The translations under genes were made by a program, and so were the position numbers. The notes under the pieces are model-generated. The model was not told where the DNA came from, did not search any database, and was given only the letters and a program-made list of their open reading frames with translations. Below, in pieces: positions 1-7,958 of a DNA stretch of 64,000 nt; position 1 is the first letter of the stretch, and every line of letters starts with the position of its first letter. The DNA lies in contig NZ_MDFN01000011.1 of NCBI RefSeq assembly GCF_001730525.1, forward strand, positions 62,001 through 126,000, read 5' to 3'. Source of the stretch: Arcticibacter eurypsychrophilus. GTDB taxonomy: Bacteria > Bacteroidota > Bacteroidia > Sphingobacteriales > Sphingobacteriaceae.

Positions 1-2106
1 TTCTGGAATGATGTAGCTTAAAGCAGCTATATCGAAATTTATGTTGGCTTCATCATAAGGAAGTACCAGCTCTTTGGTATAAATAATAGCTTTCTTAAGC
101 GGCGAGGTCTCTCCTTTGATTAATACATCTTTATTGTTAATCTGTAATCCGGTGATATAAACCGGAGGTATAAAGTGGTTTGTAATCAACTCAGAAGGTT
201 TAAAGCTGATTAGTCCTTTTATGGTTCCAAAGAATAAAGTGCCATCCGTGTTTTTAAAGGCAGAATTATAATTAAATTGTTCTGTAGGGAGCCCATCAGA
301 GCCATGATAATTATTGAAGCGGAGAGTGGCCTGATTATAATTGCTTAAGCCTCTTGCCGTTGAAATCCAATATTTGCCGCTATCGTCTTCCAATATTCGA
401 AAGATCTGATTGTCTGGAAGTCCATTATCTGTTGTGAAACTGATTATCTTACCAGTAGAAACAGCGTAATGGGATAAACCACCTTCTGTACAGAACCAAA
501 CGTTCTTTTTGCTGTCCAGATACACATTATTTACATAGTTATTGATCAGGCCTGATTTAATCCCGGGCTTATATATAATATGACCTCTTTTGTTTTTAGC
601 TTCATTAGCGTAATATGCGCCGTTTCCGTAAGTGCCTACCCATAAAGTTCCTTCGGCATCTTCACTGATCGTTTGGATATGTCCATAAAAGAATGGAATC
701 AGGGAGAAATTATCTGTTTTTCTATTATACTTAAATAGCCCATTCCAGGTACCTATCAGGATGTCGCCGTTTTTTCTTTTATAAAGAGAAACGATAAAAT
801 CACTTGTAAACGAGGTTGAATTTTGGGCCGCATTGTAATGCCGGATAATTTTATTGGTTCTTAAATCCATCACATCAAGGCCATGTTCAAGCGTTCCAAT
901 CCAAAGTTCGTCATTAACGGCAATCAGCCCATGGATGTTATGGTAGGAGATACTGCCTGGTTTTTTATCAGGTAAAAAGTTTAGGAACTTTCCGTTCGCT
1001 AAATTCAATTGATTGAGTCCGGCGTCTTCTGTTCCTATCCAAATCTTACCATACTTATCCCTGCAGATTTCATGTGCAATATTACCGCTTAAACTGGTTT
1101 TTGCGGACTTGGGGAAATACTTACTGAAATTATTAGATTGTTTGGAGTAATAGTTGATTCCACCAAAGAATGTGCCTATCCATGTGCCACCTTCCCTGTC
1201 CTTATGCATCGTGTAAATCACATTATCAGTGATCGAATAAGGGTTTCCTGCTTCATTTTCAGCTGTTTTATAGCTGTCATTTGCTAGGTTATATATGAAC
1301 AATCCGGCTTCTGTACCTATCCAGAATTCATTGTAGGATTTTTTAGATATGGTATGTACAAATGTACTCTGATTTTTAACGATGTTCTTTACGGAAGAAT
1401 TCTTCAGGTTTACAAGTAATGTCTGCGTAACGGTGCCTACCATGATTGCTGTGTCACCTATTGAATAGATGTATTTAATCTGAGCTAGATTTTTTCCATA
1501 TATTTTTGAAATATTAAAGGCAGTAAACTGATTGCTTTTGGCAATGTATTTTTTTATTAGCCCTGTATTTGTAGCTATAAGCACAGTCCCTTTTTGTGAA
1601 ACATGTAAGGCAATGGTTTGCTGCTGTCGAATTGGGTATACGGTGATCTTGTGTGTTAATTGGTTGAATTTATAGAGTATATAGTTTGATATGACCCAAA
1701 TATTGTGTTGACTGTCGCCCTGAATAAATCGTATTTCACCGGGAGGTATAAATTTAAACAACTTGAAATTTTCATTTACAGGGTTATAGATATAAATTCC
1801 TCTATAAGTACCGACCCATAACTGCTGTTTCTCATCTTCATGTAAGCTAAGTATGGAATTACTTCCTAGACTGGTTGGATCTAACAGTTTATTTTTGAAC
1901 ACTTTAAATTTGTTCCCGTCAAAGCGATTTAATCCATTGCGGCTACCAAACCACATAAAGCCCTTTTTATCCTGAGTAATGGCTGTTATGGTGTTGCTTG
2001 ACAAACCGTCTGCAACCTGATAGTTTTTGAAGTAATGAGTAGAGCTTTGCGATACTCCTCTAAGCGTAATAAATGCGGTTATCAGTGTAAGGTATAAAAA
2101 TTTCAA
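1..2106 (-). CDS. Sensor with two-component regulator propeller repeats (partial, probable hybrid histidine kinase)
   Basis: The minus-strand frame is open from a TTG at 2106 to the window edge (702 codons), so the C-terminus is missing. It starts MKFLYLTLITAF, a signal-anchor-like hydrophobic segment, and continues through many propeller repeats of the type 'GLSSNTITAITQDKKGFMWF', 'LWVGTYRGIY' and 'IWIGTEDAGLNQ'. Near the edge, a segment beginning PVYITGLQINNKDV resembles the Y_Y_Y domain that follows such propellers. In Bacteroidota this architecture is the periplasmic sensor of hybrid two-component systems or propeller-linked kinases that detect oligosaccharides; the kinase part would lie outside the window. 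No ATG occurs near the signal segment, and a consensus promoter at 2123-2153 fits a start at or near 2106. Its position next to a glycoside hydrolase block suggests a sugar ligand, but that is inference. Confidence 0.85.
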   Translation of the reverse strand, partial: MKFLYLTLITAFITLRGVSQSSTHYFKNYQVADGLSSNTITAITQDKKGFMWFGSRNGLNRFDGNKFKVFKNKLLDPTSLGSNSILSLHEDEKQQLWVGTYRGIYIYNPVNENFKLFKFIPPGEIRFIQGDSQHNIWVISNYILYKFNQLTHKITVYPIRQQQTIALHVSQKGTVLIATNTGLIKKYIAKSNQFTAFNISKIYGKNLAQIKYIYSIGDTAIMVGTVTQTLLVNLKNSSVKNIVKNQSTFVHTISKKSYNEFWIGTEAGLFIYNLANDSYKTAENEAGNPYSITDNVIYTMHKDREGGTWIGTFFGGINYYSKQSNNFSKYFPKSAKTSLSGNIAHEICRDKYGKIWIGTEDAGLNQLNLANGKFLNFLPDKKPGSISYHNIHGLIAVNDELWIGTLEHGLDVMDLRTNKIIRHYNAAQNSTSFTSDFIVSLYKRKNGDILIGTWNGLFKYNRKTDNFSLIPFFYGHIQTISEDAEGTLWVGTYGNGAYYANEAKNKRGHIIYKPGIKSGLINNYVNNVYLDSKKNVWFCTEGGLSHYAVSTGKIISFTTDNGLPDNQIFRILEDDSGKYWISTARGLSNYNQATLRFNNYHGSDGLPTEQFNYNSAFKNTDGTLFFGTIKGLISFKPSELITNHFIPPVYITGLQINNKDVLIKGETSPLKKAIIYTKELVLPYDEANINFDIAALSYIIPE

Positions 2107-2122
2107 TTTGTTAGCTTATAAA

Positions 2123-2153
2123 CAAAGATATTACCTTTATCGCTGGAATCAAA
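2123..2153 (-). promoter_or_regulatory. Bacteroidota-type promoter of the propeller sensor
   Basis: Read on the minus strand, TTTG (2153-2150) is followed after 19 bases by TATCTTTG (2130-2123), matching the TTTG / TAnnTTTG consensus. Transcription should start about 4-5 bases further, leaving a leader of roughly 12 bases before the TTG at 2106. Confidence 0.65.
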
Positions 2154-2211
2154 TAAGTTAGATTTATATAGTGGTGCCATAGTTCATTATTTAGAAAAGG
2201 TGCTGTAGATC

Positions 2212-2243
2212 TTACTTTGCATAATTGATGATTAGCAAAGTAA
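2212..2243. promoter_or_regulatory. Inverted repeat between the sensor gene and cydA
   Basis: TTACTTTGC (2212-2220) and GCAAAGTAA (2235-2243) form a perfect 9-base inverted repeat with a 14-base spacer. It lies between divergent genes and could be an operator for either. The regulator is unknown, and no T-run follows that would make it a terminator. Confidence 0.4.
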
Positions 2244-2326
2244 TGTTCGTATAGTGCTTAAGTTCGGATAAATAAGAATTCCTCATTCTGATCGAGAATC
2301 CTTAATTTTCCGTTTTTAAACTTTAT

Positions 2327-2334
2327 TACTTTTG
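2327..2334 (+). promoter_or_regulatory. -7 element (TACTTTTG) of cydA, probably leaderless
   Basis: TACTTTTG matches TAnnTTTG and ends 4 bases before the cydA ATG at 2339. With the usual distance, the transcription start would coincide with the start codon. No clear -33 TTTG was found. Confidence 0.5.
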
Positions 2335-2338
2335 CTAA

Positions 2339-3646
2339 ATGGATAATTTTATAGCTGCCCGGTCACAAATGGCCCTTTCCCTGGGTTTTCATATTATTTT
2401 CTCGTGTATTGGAATGGTTATGCCTTTTTTTATGGCTGTTTCGCATTTCTATTGGTTGCGTACCAATGAAGTGGTATATAAGAATCTAACGAAGGCCTGG
2501 AGTAAAGGTGTGGCCATATTTTTTGCTACCGGTGCGGTATCAGGAACGGTTCTATCTTTTGAACTGGGTTTGCTTTGGCCTGAGTTTATGAAACATGCGG
2601 GACCGATCTTTGGAATGCCTTTCTCATTGGAAGGAACGGCTTTCTTTATTGAAGCTATTGCCCTTGGATTCTTTTTATATGGCTGGGATCGGTTTAATCC
2701 CTGGTTTCATTGGTTTACAGGTGTTGTGGTAGGGGTAAGCGGACTTCTTTCTGGAATTCTTGTTGTGGCTGCTAATGCCTGGATGAACAGCCCTGCTGGA
2801 TTTGATTATGTGGATGGCAAGTATATCAACATTGATCCGATTAAGGCAATGTTTAATGATGCCTGGTTCTCTCAGGCGCTGCATATGTGTATTGCTGCCT
2901 TTGTCGCCACTGGATTTGCTGTGGCAGGCGTGCATGCTGTGATGATATTAAAGGGCAAAAATGTGCACTTCCATACGAAAGCTTTTAAAATTGCGGCTTT
3001 GTTTGCTACTGTAGCTGCTGTTCTTCAGCCTTTGAGCGGGGATGTATCTGCTAAAGATGTGGCACAAAGACAACCTGCAAAATTAGCGGCTATGGAGTCG
3101 CATTTTTATACGGAAAAGTCGGCCTCACTGATCATTGGCGGGATTCCTGATGTGAAAAATAAGGAAGTCAACTATGCGGTTAAGATTCCTGGTATGTTAA
3201 GTTTTCTGGCTCATGGGGATTTTACTACGGAAGTAAAGGGATTGGATCAAATTCCTGCGGATGAACAACCTCCAGTAGCGATTACGCATTTTGCTTTTCA
3301 GATTATGGTTGCGCTGGGAATGATTATGCTCTCCATTGCCGTATTATATTTTATTGCTTTGTGGAAAAAGCGGGACTGGTTGCAGCGTAAATGGCTGCTA
3401 AAGCTGTTTGCAATGGCCACTCCTATGGGTTTCCTTGCTGTTGAAGCAGGCTGGACGGTTACTGAAGTAGGTCGTCAGCCCTGGATCATTAATGGAATTA
3501 TGAAAACTGCTGATGCGGTGACGCCTATGCCGGGGATACAATATTCTTTTTACCTCTATACGGCGGTGTATGTCTCTTTAGCCATCCTGGTTGTCTTTAT
3601 GCTTTACCGTCAGATTAAGATGGTAGATAAACTTTATGATATTTAA
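2339..3646 (+). CDS. cydA: Cytochrome bd ubiquinol oxidase subunit I
   Basis: Subunit I of the inner-membrane cytochrome bd oxidase, which oxidises quinol and reduces oxygen to water with high affinity. The N-terminus shows the family pattern ARSQMALSLGFHIIFSC, with His18 as the probable heme b595 ligand, followed by GTVLSFELGLLWPEF and a conserved EGTAFFIEAI segment. About nine hydrophobic helices are visible. At 435 residues it is shorter than E. coli CydA, mainly because the quinol-binding Q-loop is short, as in many Bacteroidota. Three bases separate it from cydB, so the two form one transcript. The ATG sits 4 bases after a TAnnTTTG box, suggesting a leaderless message. Confidence 0.97.
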   Translation: MDNFIAARSQMALSLGFHIIFSCIGMVMPFFMAVSHFYWLRTNEVVYKNLTKAWSKGVAIFFATGAVSGTVLSFELGLLWPEFMKHAGPIFGMPFSLEGTAFFIEAIALGFFLYGWDRFNPWFHWFTGVVVGVSGLLSGILVVAANAWMNSPAGFDYVDGKYINIDPIKAMFNDAWFSQALHMCIAAFVATGFAVAGVHAVMILKGKNVHFHTKAFKIAALFATVAAVLQPLSGDVSAKDVAQRQPAKLAAMESHFYTEKSASLIIGGIPDVKNKEVNYAVKIPGMLSFLAHGDFTTEVKGLDQIPADEQPPVAITHFAFQIMVALGMIMLSIAVLYFIALWKKRDWLQRKWLLKLFAMATPMGFLAVEAGWTVTEVGRQPWIINGIMKTADAVTPMPGIQYSFYLYTAVYVSLAILVVFMLYRQIKMVDKLYDI

Positions 3647-3649
3647 GCC

Positions 3650-4663
3650 ATGTTATACGTTGTAATTGCTTTTTTATGGACAGCTATATTGCTGTATCTT
3701 TTGTTAGGTGGAGCTGATTATGGCGCCGGTATCATTGAATTGTTTACTTCTGAAAATAACAAAGCGCAAACCCGTAAAACGCTGTACCGTGCGATTGGGC
3801 CTGTTTGGGAGGCAAATCATATGTGGCTGATTATAACCATTGTGATCTTATTTGTCGGCTTCCCGGATATTTATTCCCGGATGTCTATCAATCTGCATAT
3901 TCCGCTTACGATTATGTTGCTGGGTATTATTGCTCGTGGAACGGCTTTTACGTTCCGGCATTATGATGCGGTAGTGGATGATATGCAACACCTTTACAAT
4001 AAGATTTTTGCTTATTCAAGCTTTGTGACTCCCTTTTTTCTGGGGATTATTGCCGGAAGTGCCGTGTCGGGTAAAATAGACCCTTCTGCAACGGATTTTC
4101 TTTCTGCTTATATATTTAGCTGGTTGGATTGGTTTTCTGTTGCTGTTGGATTATTCACGGTGACTATATGTGGATTTCTTGCTGCAATATACCTGATTGG
4201 CGAAACGGATAATGAGAAGGAAAAGAAGATGTTTGTGAGTAAAGCACTCCGGTTGAATATTGCGGCTGTTGTATGTGGCGGATTGGTGTTTATTGCCGCT
4301 ACATTAGAAGGGATTCCTCTTTTAGAATGGGTATTTGGGAATACAATAGGCTTAGCTGCTATTATCGCCGCGACGCTCTCTCTGATTTTCTTATGGTATT
4401 TGCTTTATAAAGGGAAAACGGGCATGATTCGTTTGCTTGCAGGTTTTCAGGTTACGATGATTCTGTTTACTACGACGTTCAGGCATTTTCCTAATATTGT
4501 GATCCTCAAAAATGGGGGTTATTTGTCGTTGCTGGAACATCGTGGACATGATAAAACGATTGAAGCACTGGGTTGGGCTTTATTACTGGGTAGTATATTT
4601 ATTCTGCCTGCACTTTTTTATCTGATCTATAGCTTTCAGAGAAAGAGGATTGATTTACATTAA
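3650..4663 (+). CDS. cydB: Cytochrome bd ubiquinol oxidase subunit II
   Basis: Subunit II of cytochrome bd oxidase, 337 residues with about eight membrane helices. The N-terminus (LWTAILLYLLLGGADYGAG) and the following GPVWEANHMWLI segment are characteristic of CydB, which packs against CydA and stabilises the heme centre. It starts three bases after cydA stops, indicating translational coupling. No CydX-like small subunit was recognised in the 67 bases before the next gene. Confidence 0.97.
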   Translation: MLYVVIAFLWTAILLYLLLGGADYGAGIIELFTSENNKAQTRKTLYRAIGPVWEANHMWLIITIVILFVGFPDIYSRMSINLHIPLTIMLLGIIARGTAFTFRHYDAVVDDMQHLYNKIFAYSSFVTPFFLGIIAGSAVSGKIDPSATDFLSAYIFSWLDWFSVAVGLFTVTICGFLAAIYLIGETDNEKEKKMFVSKALRLNIAAVVCGGLVFIAATLEGIPLLEWVFGNTIGLAAIIAATLSLIFLWYLLYKGKTGMIRLLAGFQVTMILFTTTFRHFPNIVILKNGGYLSLLEHRGHDKTIEALGWALLLGSIFILPALFYLIYSFQRKRIDLH

Positions 4664-4730
4664 TAAATCAGATGATTTACCCGACTATCAAATAAACTTT
4701 TTATGTTTGACAGTATAGACAATATTTAGA

Positions 4731-5759
4731 GTGAAAAAGAAAAAACTTTCTATTAACGACATTGCAAAAAGTCTGGATATTTCAGCTACTACTGTTTCGT
4801 TTATCTTAAACGGGCATGCAGTTGAAAAGAGAATCAGGAAGGAACTTGTTGAACGTGTTTTAAAGTATGTGGAAGAAGTGGGTTATAAGCCTAATTCGCT
4901 TGCAAGGAGTTTACGCACAGGTAAATCTAATACCATTGGTCTGATGGTTGAGGATATTTCGAATCCTTATTTTTCGGGTATAGCACGCTTTATTGAAGAA
5001 AATGCCTATAAAAATGGGTATAAGATCATCTATTCCAGCACGGATAATGACCCAAAAAAGACGAAGGATCTGATCCAAATGTTCAGGGAGCGTCATGTAG
5101 ATGGTTATATTATTTCCGCGCCTGTAGGAGTAGAGGAAGATATTAACGAATTGATCGCTGCTGGCCTTCCTGTTGTGCAATTTGACCGTGTACTTCAGGG
5201 TGTGGAAACGGATGCTGTTGAAGTGGATAATAGCTCGAGTACGTATAATGCGATCAAACATCTGATTGATGGTGGGTTTAAAAATATTGGGTTTGTTACC
5301 TTAATTTCAGTTCAATCTCAAATGTTGGGAAGGTTGCAGGGTTACAAGTCTGCATTGTCTGAACATGATTTGAAGGAGCATGTAATGGAGATCCCTTTTT
5401 CAACCGATCCGGAGAATAATATCAATCATATTTTGTCCTTTTTGGAAAATAAAAAGGGATTGGATGCCGTTTTATTTGGCACCAATTACCTTGCTATAAG
5501 TGGTTTAAAAGCGATTAAAAGACTGGGTTTAACGATACCGGATGATTTAGCCGTCATTGCGTTTGATGATCATGATTTATTTGAATTGAGTTCTCCTACC
5601 ATTACCGCTATTACACAGCCAATAGCTGAAATAGCCAATGAAGTGATTACTATTTTGTTAAAGAAACTTAATTCAGACCCGTTGGTAACTATAGAAAATC
5701 AGTCTGTTGTATTACCTACTTCCATGATAATAAGGGGTTCGTCAAAAAAAATAAGATAA
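4731..5759 (+). CDS. LacI family transcriptional regulator
   Basis: A 342-residue LacI/GalR regulator starting at GTG. Residues 5-28 form the DNA-binding helix-turn-helix (LSINDIAKSLDISATTVSF), followed by the hinge helix with 'KPNSLARSLRTGKSNTIG'. From about residue 62 comes the periplasmic-binding-protein-like sensor domain (GLMVEDISNPYFSGIA), ending with the usual IAFDDHDLFELSSPTITAITQP region. The gene converges on the glycoside hydrolase block and shares a terminator with it. A sugar-responsive role over the GH92 operon is plausible, and a LacI-like dyad at 10322-10333 fits this, but the link is inference. Confidence 0.93.
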   Translation: MKKKKLSINDIAKSLDISATTVSFILNGHAVEKRIRKELVERVLKYVEEVGYKPNSLARSLRTGKSNTIGLMVEDISNPYFSGIARFIEENAYKNGYKIIYSSTDNDPKKTKDLIQMFRERHVDGYIISAPVGVEEDINELIAAGLPVVQFDRVLQGVETDAVEVDNSSSTYNAIKHLIDGGFKNIGFVTLISVQSQMLGRLQGYKSALSEHDLKEHVMEIPFSTDPENNINHILSFLENKKGLDAVLFGTNYLAISGLKAIKRLGLTIPDDLAVIAFDDHDLFELSSPTITAITQPIAEIANEVITILLKKLNSDPLVTIENQSVVLPTSMIIRGSSKKIR

Positions 5760-5782
5760 AGGGGTTTTTTGCCCCTTTATCT
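5754..5782. terminator. Bidirectional terminator between the LacI gene and the GH block
   Basis: AGATAAAGGGG and CCCCTTTATCT form a perfect 11-base stem around a short T-rich loop (5765-5771). It overlaps the stop codon of the LacI gene and lies just beyond the stop of the convergent gene, so it probably serves both strands. Confidence 0.8.
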
Positions 5783-7939
5783 TTACCAGGTTAAACTTAC
5801 GTTTATTCCTTCCGGACTGTTATCAAAACTCAGAAAGCAGGTTCCTGATGTGTCATCCCATGAGTTTTTAAACCCATTTAGTTGCTGTCCTTTGCTGTCT
5901 TTAATCACGATCTCTTTGGGTAGTGCAGGTAAGCGTACTCGCATACTGTTAATGGTATGAACAGGACTTTTTGCAACAAAACTATAGGTATTGCTACTGG
6001 TCTTTTCATTATAGATCCTGGAAGCAGAAGCTAAAACCTGAGGCTGTGTTTTATTCGGCATTCTGCTGATATTATATAGGAATGCCTGTTCGCCAGGTTT
6101 GATAACTTTTTGTGCCAAGACTGGGAGTGAAGGATCAAAAAGATCAATTACTGGACCGCTGATTTTGTAAGGTGTAGTGTTGGTGTTTTCGTCCATTACG
6201 GATACAATATCATAAGGACCTCTTTCTAAATACAGATTATTCTTAAAGGTAAGGGGTCCGGCCTTAGCGTCCTTTTCATAAGCTTCTTTGATCGTAGCAA
6301 TGTAACCGGAGGAAGCTTGTGCCTGCATGACAAACTCTTTGGGATTTTGTCTGATAATGTGCACAGTCCCTTTTCCAACAGTAAATTTTGTGGTTTTTGT
6401 GCCGACTTTTAATCCTAGTAATTGAAATAGATTTTCAGATGGCGCTTTATATTTATTTCCTTTCGTGTTCCACCATTCCATTATGGTTTGATAGGGGTCA
6501 TCATCTCGTCCGCAATAAACCAATACACCACCTTTGTTGACCCAGTCCCGGAGTTGTTTATGCACTAAATCGGACATAGGTTTCATATTGGAGTAGCTCA
6601 TGATCAAAACTTTAATATCCTTTAAGGTGGTTTCAAAACCTAAATTCTCCATGTGTACGGTTTGAACGGGCACGCCATTTTTAAGCAAAGGGAATGTCTG
6701 ACCATAGAAATTAGAGAATTGAGGGTCTTCAAATCCGTTGTGCGTGGGGAAACGCTGAAACATGAGGGAGTTGCCCATTAATACGCCAATGCCATTTACA
6801 CCAGAAACGCGGTTATCTGATCGGGGCATATGATTTAAAGAATTCACCATTACTTGCATTTGAGTGGAGTAGTATTTGGGAATGAGCACACTGCTATCAC
6901 TGTTTGCAATTTTATAAGGCCTGGTATAGATGCGTTCCGGCCAGGGCATGACCTCATAATCAGCCACCATAGGGTAAAGGAGCTTTGCTGTGAATGTGGC
7001 TTCATAATTACGTTTGTAATCGCTCCAGTCACGTGGCCAATCTTCTATAGGGTCGGTTAAAAAGAATACTTTACGGCCGGTAGGTGCTGTCATGGATACC
7101 ATTGAACCGTATTCTAAAAAAGCATTTTCAAATACCCGCTCTTTTTCTAAGCCATTAAAATAGGTTGGCTCTCGCGCCGTTCCGGTCCATACTTGAGCGA
7201 TATAACCATCAATGCTTGGTAAAGAGGCTAAGCTTGCTTCGGGGCTCACAATTTTCCATGATGAATAGTTTACAAGGGAATGGGTGGGAATGTAAAATTT
7301 TATTTCAATTCCTTTACTCTTTCCGTACTGTTTCCCATAAATTGAAACTTCCTTTATTGCGTTATAATACAGCTGATATTTTAGTTTGCTAGAGAGGTAG
7401 GTGTTTTCAGGAGAAAGATGCTGAGCCCTCCAGGGGAAACCATAGAATTTCTGCCACTCTGCCTTAAAGGCTGAACCGTAACCTGCTCTTGACCAGAACT
7501 CAGGTTCTTCCAGGTATATGGAACTAATTCCAGCATCAATAACTTTTTTGATCACTGCTGTTTTCATGTATTCAATGAAAGAATTAACCGGTACAATGTA
7601 GGGGATGTTTTTCCCATGCCAGATGGTGTCCCCATTCATTTGTACCTGACCTTCTCCAAGGTGGTTTTTACCATCCCATTTGCCAAGAAAGTAGTCTTGG
7701 TATTCACCCCAAGCAATTCCTGTCATAAAATGAGTTTGATATCCATGGTCTCTCCACGATTTGACACGTTCTTCAAAGGTCATATTCGGCCGGTCATTCG
7801 CGCCGTATACGATGGCAATATCTGAACGTACATCTATTTCGGGCATCCATGGACTGCTCGTTTGGAAAGCTGTTTTTTCTTGCGCATGCACGTTGACAAA
7901 AACAGATAAGCAGACGAAAAATAGAATTAACTTTTTCAT
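5783..7939 (-). CDS. Secreted TIM-barrel-like protein with Rossmann-like middle domain, putative novel or GH164-like glycosidase
   Basis: 718 residues with a clear signal peptide (MKKLILFFVCLSVFVNVHAQ). I do not recognise the family firmly. Residues about 35-340 read like a TIM barrel, with an acidic strand end 'SSIYLEEPEFW' (Glu144/Glu145) in the position expected for a clan GH-A acid/base. Residues about 370-510 ('VLIMSYSNMKPMSDL', 'WVNKGGVLVYCGRDD') resemble the glutamine-amidotransferase-like trimerisation domain of beta-galactosidases, and a beta-rich tail follows. This three-part plan and length recall GH42 or GH164 (beta-mannosidase), but no nucleophile can be assigned by eye. The gene follows GH92 at 7959 after 19 bases, so the two are one operon and probably act on the same glycan in the periplasm. 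Confidence 0.6.
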   Translation of the reverse strand: MKKLILFFVCLSVFVNVHAQEKTAFQTSSPWMPEIDVRSDIAIVYGANDRPNMTFEERVKSWRDHGYQTHFMTGIAWGEYQDYFLGKWDGKNHLGEGQVQMNGDTIWHGKNIPYIVPVNSFIEYMKTAVIKKVIDAGISSIYLEEPEFWSRAGYGSAFKAEWQKFYGFPWRAQHLSPENTYLSSKLKYQLYYNAIKEVSIYGKQYGKSKGIEIKFYIPTHSLVNYSSWKIVSPEASLASLPSIDGYIAQVWTGTAREPTYFNGLEKERVFENAFLEYGSMVSMTAPTGRKVFFLTDPIEDWPRDWSDYKRNYEATFTAKLLYPMVADYEVMPWPERIYTRPYKIANSDSSVLIPKYYSTQMQVMVNSLNHMPRSDNRVSGVNGIGVLMGNSLMFQRFPTHNGFEDPQFSNFYGQTFPLLKNGVPVQTVHMENLGFETTLKDIKVLIMSYSNMKPMSDLVHKQLRDWVNKGGVLVYCGRDDDPYQTIMEWWNTKGNKYKAPSENLFQLLGLKVGTKTTKFTVGKGTVHIIRQNPKEFVMQAQASSGYIATIKEAYEKDAKAGPLTFKNNLYLERGPYDIVSVMDENTNTTPYKISGPVIDLFDPSLPVLAQKVIKPGEQAFLYNISRMPNKTQPQVLASASRIYNEKTSSNTYSFVAKSPVHTINSMRVRLPALPKEIVIKDSKGQQLNGFKNSWDDTSGTCFLSFDNSPEGINVSLTW

Positions 7940-7958
7940 AATGATCTAGATTTACCTG

